From positions 206,033 through 270,032 of the forward strand of contig CAZWDO010000003.1 of NCBI GenBank assembly GCA_964632485.1: a stretch of DNA of 64,000 nt, given 5' to 3'. The stretch is from CAZWDO01 sp964632485 [NCBI: uncultured bacterium] (lineage in GTDB: Bacteria > JAGOEH01). Under the pieces are notes generated by a model, which worked only from the letters and a program-made list of their open reading frames with translations, was not told the origin of the DNA and searched no databases. A program made the position numbers and the translations under genes. Of this stretch, positions 60,788-64,000 are shown one piece after another; within the stretch, counting starts at the first letter, position 1; each line of letters opens with the position of its first letter.

Positions 60788-61148
60788 TTTACGAGCGATC
60801 AAGGAAAAGGCTTTGAAGAATATGCAATCGCGGGAGAGTGGGCAGGCAAGATTTCGGATTGTGGTTGGAATGGGAACCTGTGGGATTGCTGCTGGCGCGC
60901 GCGATGTTTTACGGGCAATTATGGATGAAATCCAAAAACGGGATTTGATCAACGATGTGGTTGTAACTCAGAGCGGTTGCGCCGGGTTTTGTACCAATGA
61001 GCCTATGATCGTCGTCCACGATGCTAAGGGCAATCAGGTCACTTATGAATTAGTTGATCCCGAAAAGATTTGTCGGATTTTCGATGATCATATTGGCCGT
61101 AATGTTGTCGTTAGCGAATATGTTTTCAATATTCAAACCAAAGGGTAA
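60771..61148 (+). CDS. HndB-like [2Fe-2S] thioredoxin-fold ferredoxin
   Basis: A 125-aa protein matching HndB of NADP-reducing hydrogenase. ATG 60771 is selected by GGAGG eight bases ahead. Motifs: IVVGMGTCGIAAGARDVL, VVVTQSGCAGFCTNEPM and VTYELVDPEKICRIF. Three Cys sit at the usual cluster-binding places. In other anaerobes it is followed by the NuoE-like, NuoF-like and catalytic HydA subunits. Here xseB follows after eight bases and none of those genes is present. It may deliver electrons or act as a redox sensor with the ATPase. Confidence 0.85.
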   Translation: MKSLADLRAIKEKALKNMQSRESGQARFRIVVGMGTCGIAAGARDVLRAIMDEIQKRDLINDVVVTQSGCAGFCTNEPMIVVHDAKGNQVTYELVDPEKICRIFDDHIGRNVVVSEYVFNIQTKG

Positions 61149-61156
61149 TTTGGGTG

Positions 61157-61375
61157 ATGAGTAAGCTCAGTTTTGAGGAAAATCTTTCCCAACTTGAAAA
61201 AATTGTGGAGCAGATGGAGAAAGGCAATGTGACTCTGGAGGAATCGCTGGAACTTTTTGAAAAAGGGATCAAACTTACGCATGAATGTCAAAAATCTCTC
61301 GATAAAGCAGAAACGAAAGTTCGAACTCTGATCAAAGATGAGGCTGATGGGTATCAATTACAATTGTTGGATTGA
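61157..61375 (+). CDS. xseB: Exodeoxyribonuclease VII small subunit
   Basis: A 72-aa protein: LSFEENLSQLEKIVEQMEKG, VTLEESLELFEKGIKL and CQKSLDKAETKV, covering the entire family model. It binds XseA, the large subunit, to degrade single-stranded DNA; xseA is not in the window. ATG 61157 is preferred over the GTG three bases before; the ribosome site (AAGGG) is weak. It is followed by the prenyl synthase gene, a common pairing. Confidence 0.9.
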   Translation: MSKLSFEENLSQLEKIVEQMEKGNVTLEESLELFEKGIKLTHECQKSLDKAETKVRTLIKDEADGYQLQLLD

Positions 61376-61383
61376 GGTTTCCG

Positions 61384-62265
61384 ATGGAATTTAAAGAACT
61401 GGTTGGGTCGTTAACAGAAATTCAGCGGCGGGTAGATGTTGAGTTAAGTTGTTTGTTGCCCCGGGAAGATTGCGCGCCGCCCCGCATCCATCAGGCTATG
61501 CGCTATTCCATTTTTGCCGGAGGCAAACGGCTGCGTCCATTTTTAGTCTGGCTGGGCGCCCAGGCAGCGGGAGGCAGGATAGATGATCGGCGGGTTTTTG
61601 CAGTAGGCGCCGCGTTAGAGATGATCCATACTTATACACTCATCCATGATGATTTGCCATGTATGGACGACGATGATTTGAGGCGCGGAAAACCAACTTG
61701 TCATAAACAGTTCGACGAAGCGACCGCGGTCCTGGCAGGTGATGCGCTTTATGCCCAGGCGTTTGTGGTTCTGGCTGAATCAGCCAACTTGCCAGTCATT
61801 AAGTTAATCGCTGATATGAGCGGATCCTGTGGGATTGTTGGCGGTCAAATTATGGATATTGCGGCTGAAGGTCAGTCGGTGACTCCGGAGATGTTAGAAT
61901 ATATCCATACGCATAAAACCGCGTTATTTATCAGCAGCTCCCTCCAGGCCGGCGCGATGCTTATTGACCCTGATCATTTTATGATCCCCTGTTTGAAAGA
62001 ATATGGTGATCGTATCGGCCTGGCTTTTCAGATCGTGGACGATATTTTAGATATTACCAGTAGCGAAGAGATGCTCGGTAAACCTATCGGGTCTGATGTC
62101 GGGCTAAATAAAGCGACCTATCCCGCTCTTTTCGGTTTGGAAATTTCCCGACAAAAAGCGCAAAATCTGATTGCCGAAGCCCTGGAAATTGTCCGGAGAG
62201 ATCAACTGAGTCCGCAAATTATCTATACGCAACTGGCTCAATATTTCATCGAACGGCAACATTGA
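61384..62265 (+). CDS. ispA: Polyprenyl (farnesyl/geranylgeranyl) diphosphate synthase
   Basis: A 293-aa enzyme that joins isopentenyl diphosphate to allylic diphosphates, giving C15-C20 precursors for undecaprenyl and quinone lipids. Motifs: FAGGKRLRPFLVW, HTYTLIHDDLPCMDDDDLRRG (first Asp-rich motif with two-residue insertion, typical of bacterial farnesyl synthases; shown in full at about 84-104), GDALYAQAF, and FQIVDDILDIT (second motif). ATG 61384 has GAGG seven bases ahead; the TTG twelve bases earlier is not needed. Product length cannot be fixed from sequence alone. Confidence 0.92.
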   Translation: MEFKELVGSLTEIQRRVDVELSCLLPREDCAPPRIHQAMRYSIFAGGKRLRPFLVWLGAQAAGGRIDDRRVFAVGAALEMIHTYTLIHDDLPCMDDDDLRRGKPTCHKQFDEATAVLAGDALYAQAFVVLAESANLPVIKLIADMSGSCGIVGGQIMDIAAEGQSVTPEMLEYIHTHKTALFISSSLQAGAMLIDPDHFMIPCLKEYGDRIGLAFQIVDDILDITSSEEMLGKPIGSDVGLNKATYPALFGLEISRQKAQNLIAEALEIVRRDQLSPQIIYTQLAQYFIERQH

Positions 62266-62272
62266 ACACACT

Positions 62273-63223
62273 ATGGAAATATTTTTAGCGACCTTTCAAT
62301 CGATCGCCACCCTTCTGGGTCTGGGATTTATTGGTTTTATCATTATTGCGCGTCGGATTGTCCCGCAAAACATCAGTTTGGTTCTTTCCACATTAGCGAT
62401 TGATATTGCATTGCCATTGCTGGTTTTTGAAAATATTATCACCCAATTTAATCCCGAAAAACAAAGCAATTGGTGGCTTTTTCCATTATCCTGGGCAGGA
62501 TTTATGCTGGCGCAACTGGTTTTAACCCGGCTTTCTGTACGATTCAGCGGAACAAAGTTTCCCCGGGAATTGGGAATGGCTCTTTTTTACCAGAACGCTA
62601 CCTTTGTACCTCTGGCAATTATTACCGGGCTGTGGGGAATGGATAGTTCAATGCTTTCTTATTTGTTTTTATTTACACTTTTCAACGCTACTCTCCTTTT
62701 CTCCACATACCATCTTTTTTTTAACCAGCAGGAACAAAAAATTAATTTGCGCAAAATTGTGAACAATGTTTTATTAGCGACAATTGTCGCTTTGTTGCTT
62801 AGTTTAACCCATTTGCAGCTTTGGATTCCCAAATTTGTGGTTGCTGTTAGCCGGATGGTTGGAAATATGGCATTGCCTCTGTTGATGTTTGTTTTGGGGG
62901 GAAGCATCTATATCGATTTTAAAGAACGTGGAAAATTGTATTGGGGCGAGATTTTGCGTTTTTTTCTACTGAAGAATATTCTGTTCCCGTTTGTGTTTAT
63001 CGGATTGTTATGGATCATAAAACCTGCGCCGGAACTAAGTTGGCTCATATTTATCGAGAGCGCGGTTCCTCCGATCATCTCTGTTTCGATTTTTACCCAG
63101 ATGTGTGGAGGAAATCGACAAATCGCTAATCAATATCTTGTTGCCAGTTTTTTGGGATCATTGGTTTCGATTCCCTTTTTATCCTGGATTTATTCGTTAG
63201 TGTTAACTATCCCATCAATGTAG
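62273..63223 (+). CDS. AEC-family (auxin efflux carrier-like) transporter
   Basis: A 316-aa inner-membrane protein with about ten helices in two halves. Seen: the family's early LGLGFIGFIIIARRIVPQ, LSTLAIDIALPLLVFENI with Pro in the crossing, MALFYQNATFVPLAI, GNMALPLLMFVLGGSIY, and FLLKNILFPFVFIGLL in the second half. Bacterial members export or import organic acids such as malate or malonate; the substrate is unknown. Short seven- and nine-base gaps tie it to the prenyl synthase and dut genes. Confidence 0.85.
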   Translation: MEIFLATFQSIATLLGLGFIGFIIIARRIVPQNISLVLSTLAIDIALPLLVFENIITQFNPEKQSNWWLFPLSWAGFMLAQLVLTRLSVRFSGTKFPRELGMALFYQNATFVPLAIITGLWGMDSSMLSYLFLFTLFNATLLFSTYHLFFNQQEQKINLRKIVNNVLLATIVALLLSLTHLQLWIPKFVVAVSRMVGNMALPLLMFVLGGSIYIDFKERGKLYWGEILRFFLLKNILFPFVFIGLLWIIKPAPELSWLIFIESAVPPIISVSIFTQMCGGNRQIANQYLVASFLGSLVSIPFLSWIYSLVLTIPSM

Positions 63224-63232
63224 GAATATTTT

Positions 63233-63679
63233 ATGGAAATAATACCGATAGAAATTAAGATTTTATGTCCCGAACGGAATATAAATTTACCGCGTTATAT
63301 GACGACCCATGCCGCCGGAATGGATGTGTCCGCGTGTTTAGATGAACCCTATTCTTTGAATGCGGGTAGGATTGGATTGATCCCTACCGGCATCGCTTTG
63401 GGGATTCCTGATGGTTACGAAATCCAGGTACGACCTCGTAGTGGACTGGCGATCAAACATGGAATTGGCGTGTTAAATTCACCGGGAACGATTGATGCGG
63501 ATTATCGGGGTGAATTGAAAGTGATTGTGTTTAATTTTAGCGAAACCGATTTTGTCATCCAACATGGAGACCGGATTGCTCAACTGGTGGTTGCCAAGGT
63601 ATTTCACGGTCAGTGGCTGGAAGTGAATGAACTTGCCGCCACATCACGGGGTGAAGGCGGTTTCGGGCATACCGGATAA
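63233..63679 (+). CDS. dut: dUTP diphosphatase
   Basis: A 148-aa trimeric dUTPase turning dUTP into dUMP, keeping uracil out of DNA. All five motifs are in order: [47 protein letters not shown], and the C-terminal [10 protein letters not shown]. The length is standard. It is the last gene of the operon that begins with the CheZ-like gene. Confidence 0.95.
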   Translation: MEIIPIEIKILCPERNINLPRYMTTHAAGMDVSACLDEPYSLNAGRIGLIPTGIALGIPDGYEIQVRPRSGLAIKHGIGVLNSPGTIDADYRGELKVIVFNFSETDFVIQHGDRIAQLVVAKVFHGQWLEVNELAATSRGEGGFGHTG

Positions 63680-63788
63680 AATGAACGAGAAATAGTTCAG
63701 CAAGCGGTAACCCATTGGATGTTTTCAGATTTCATTGATTCTACTTAGTTATTATGGATTTGAACGTTATCAATAATATCCCTTGATT

Positions 63789-63797
63789 TGCTATAAT
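63789..63797 (+). promoter_or_regulatory. Extended -10 promoter
   Basis: TG-C-TATAAT, a perfect extended -10 element; no good -35 lies at the right distance. It is distal to the sigma70 promoter at 63905. Confidence 0.4.
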
Positions 63798-63904
63798 GTC
63801 AGTATGAAAGTTAGGATTTAATATAGTATTTATTTAATAGTATGTGAAGGTGTAGCTATTTTATAAAGTAAAGAGTCAACGATTTAAATATTTGTTTTTG
63901 CTGC

Positions 63905-63933
63905 TTGACAAGAATGAGTCAATGTGTTATATT
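63905..63933 (+). promoter_or_regulatory. Sigma70 promoter of the last gene
   Basis: TTGACA (63905-63910), 17 bp spacer, TATATT (63928-63933), about 50 bases before the start at 63991. Confidence 0.7.
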
Positions 63934-63990
63934 TAGTTACATGGTTTTAGTTAACGTTGGCTATTAACAGTAATTATTACAGGAGCCGGT

Positions 63991-64000
63991 ATGAGTATTG
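63991..64000 (+). CDS. Start of a gene cut by the window edge
   Basis: ATG 63991, five bases after AGGAG, with only three codons visible (Met-Ser-Ile). The promoter and ribosome site make a real gene likely; the product cannot be told. Confidence 0.6.

Larger units (their letters stand above)
63680..63990. other. Intergenic region with two promoters
   Basis: An AT-rich stretch with no gene. It has a small dyad TGAAC/GTTCA just after dut, an extended -10 box and a full sigma70 promoter, all leading to the truncated gene at the end of the window. Confidence 0.55.

Overview
The window reads as chromosomal DNA of an anaerobic, Gram-negative bacterium of the FCB superphylum. I would place it near candidate phyla such as Cloacimonadota, KSB1 or Delongbacteria, but the exact phylum cannot be read from these genes. 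The basis is: a Kdo pathway gene (kdsA, implying an LPS outer membrane); five exported proteins ending in a FlgD-like C-terminal domain of the type IX secretion kind, several with an N-P-F-N-P core; a predicted outer-membrane barrel; PG-recycling genes of the MurQ/GCKR type; and an [FeFe]-hydrogenase-related redox signalling cluster. Most genes have good Shine-Dalgarno sites, and several sigma70-type promoters with 17-18 bp spacers are visible.

Layout. 1-3.1 kb: kdsA (minus strand) and a TGS/uridine-kinase-like protein, transcribed from divergent promoters. 3.1-26.5 kb: four exported proteins of 2347, 3801, 553 and 576 aa with T9SS-type tails. The last three share a roughly 65-100 aa Cys-containing beta domain. 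The 3801-aa gene is preceded by a 1-kb AT-rich non-coding stretch, a sigma54 and a sigma70 promoter, and a 40-aa leader ORF that overlaps its start codon. 24.6-27.0 kb: REP-like palindromic repeats around a GIY-YIG nuclease gene. 27-28.6 kb: a sodium:solute symporter.

28.9-37.5 kb: an overlapping operon of an exported caspase-like peptidase, a CHASE2 histidine kinase, an NtrC-type sigma54 activator, a FecR-domain protein, a probable lipoprotein and a beta-helix T9SS cargo. A GG-N10-GC sigma54 promoter lies in front of this operon and in front of the 2347-aa and 3801-aa genes. Two of the three share a 15-bp upstream element. I infer one local regulon in which the operon's own activator drives itself and the giant surface proteins. 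This is the most promising candidate system in the window.

37.6-44.2 kb: mtnP, tmRNA (tag ANDYSYAMAA), sbcD and sbcC. 44.4-48.3 kb (minus strand): an outer-membrane barrel protein, two TPM-domain proteins and LemA. 48.5-52.2 kb: a zinc/manganese-type ABC transporter (ATPase and permease, no binding protein) and a U32 hydroxylase-type protein. 52.4-56.3 kb: a double-SIS MurQ/GCKR protein, a DUF1460-like lipoprotein amidase and a flippase-like membrane protein.

56.3-63.7 kb: one tightly packed 12-gene operon. It runs CheZ-like phosphatase, DRTGG protein, anti-sigma-type ATPase, [FeFe]-hydrogenase-like iron-sulfur protein lacking the proton-relay Cys, DRTGG protein, PHP phosphoesterase, second ATPase, HndB-like [2Fe-2S] protein, xseB, prenyl diphosphate synthase, AEC transporter and dut. 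The catalytic hydrogenase subunits that usually accompany the redox genes are absent. The window ends at the first codons of another gene with two candidate promoters. All functional statements rest on motif recognition by eye; no database search was run.
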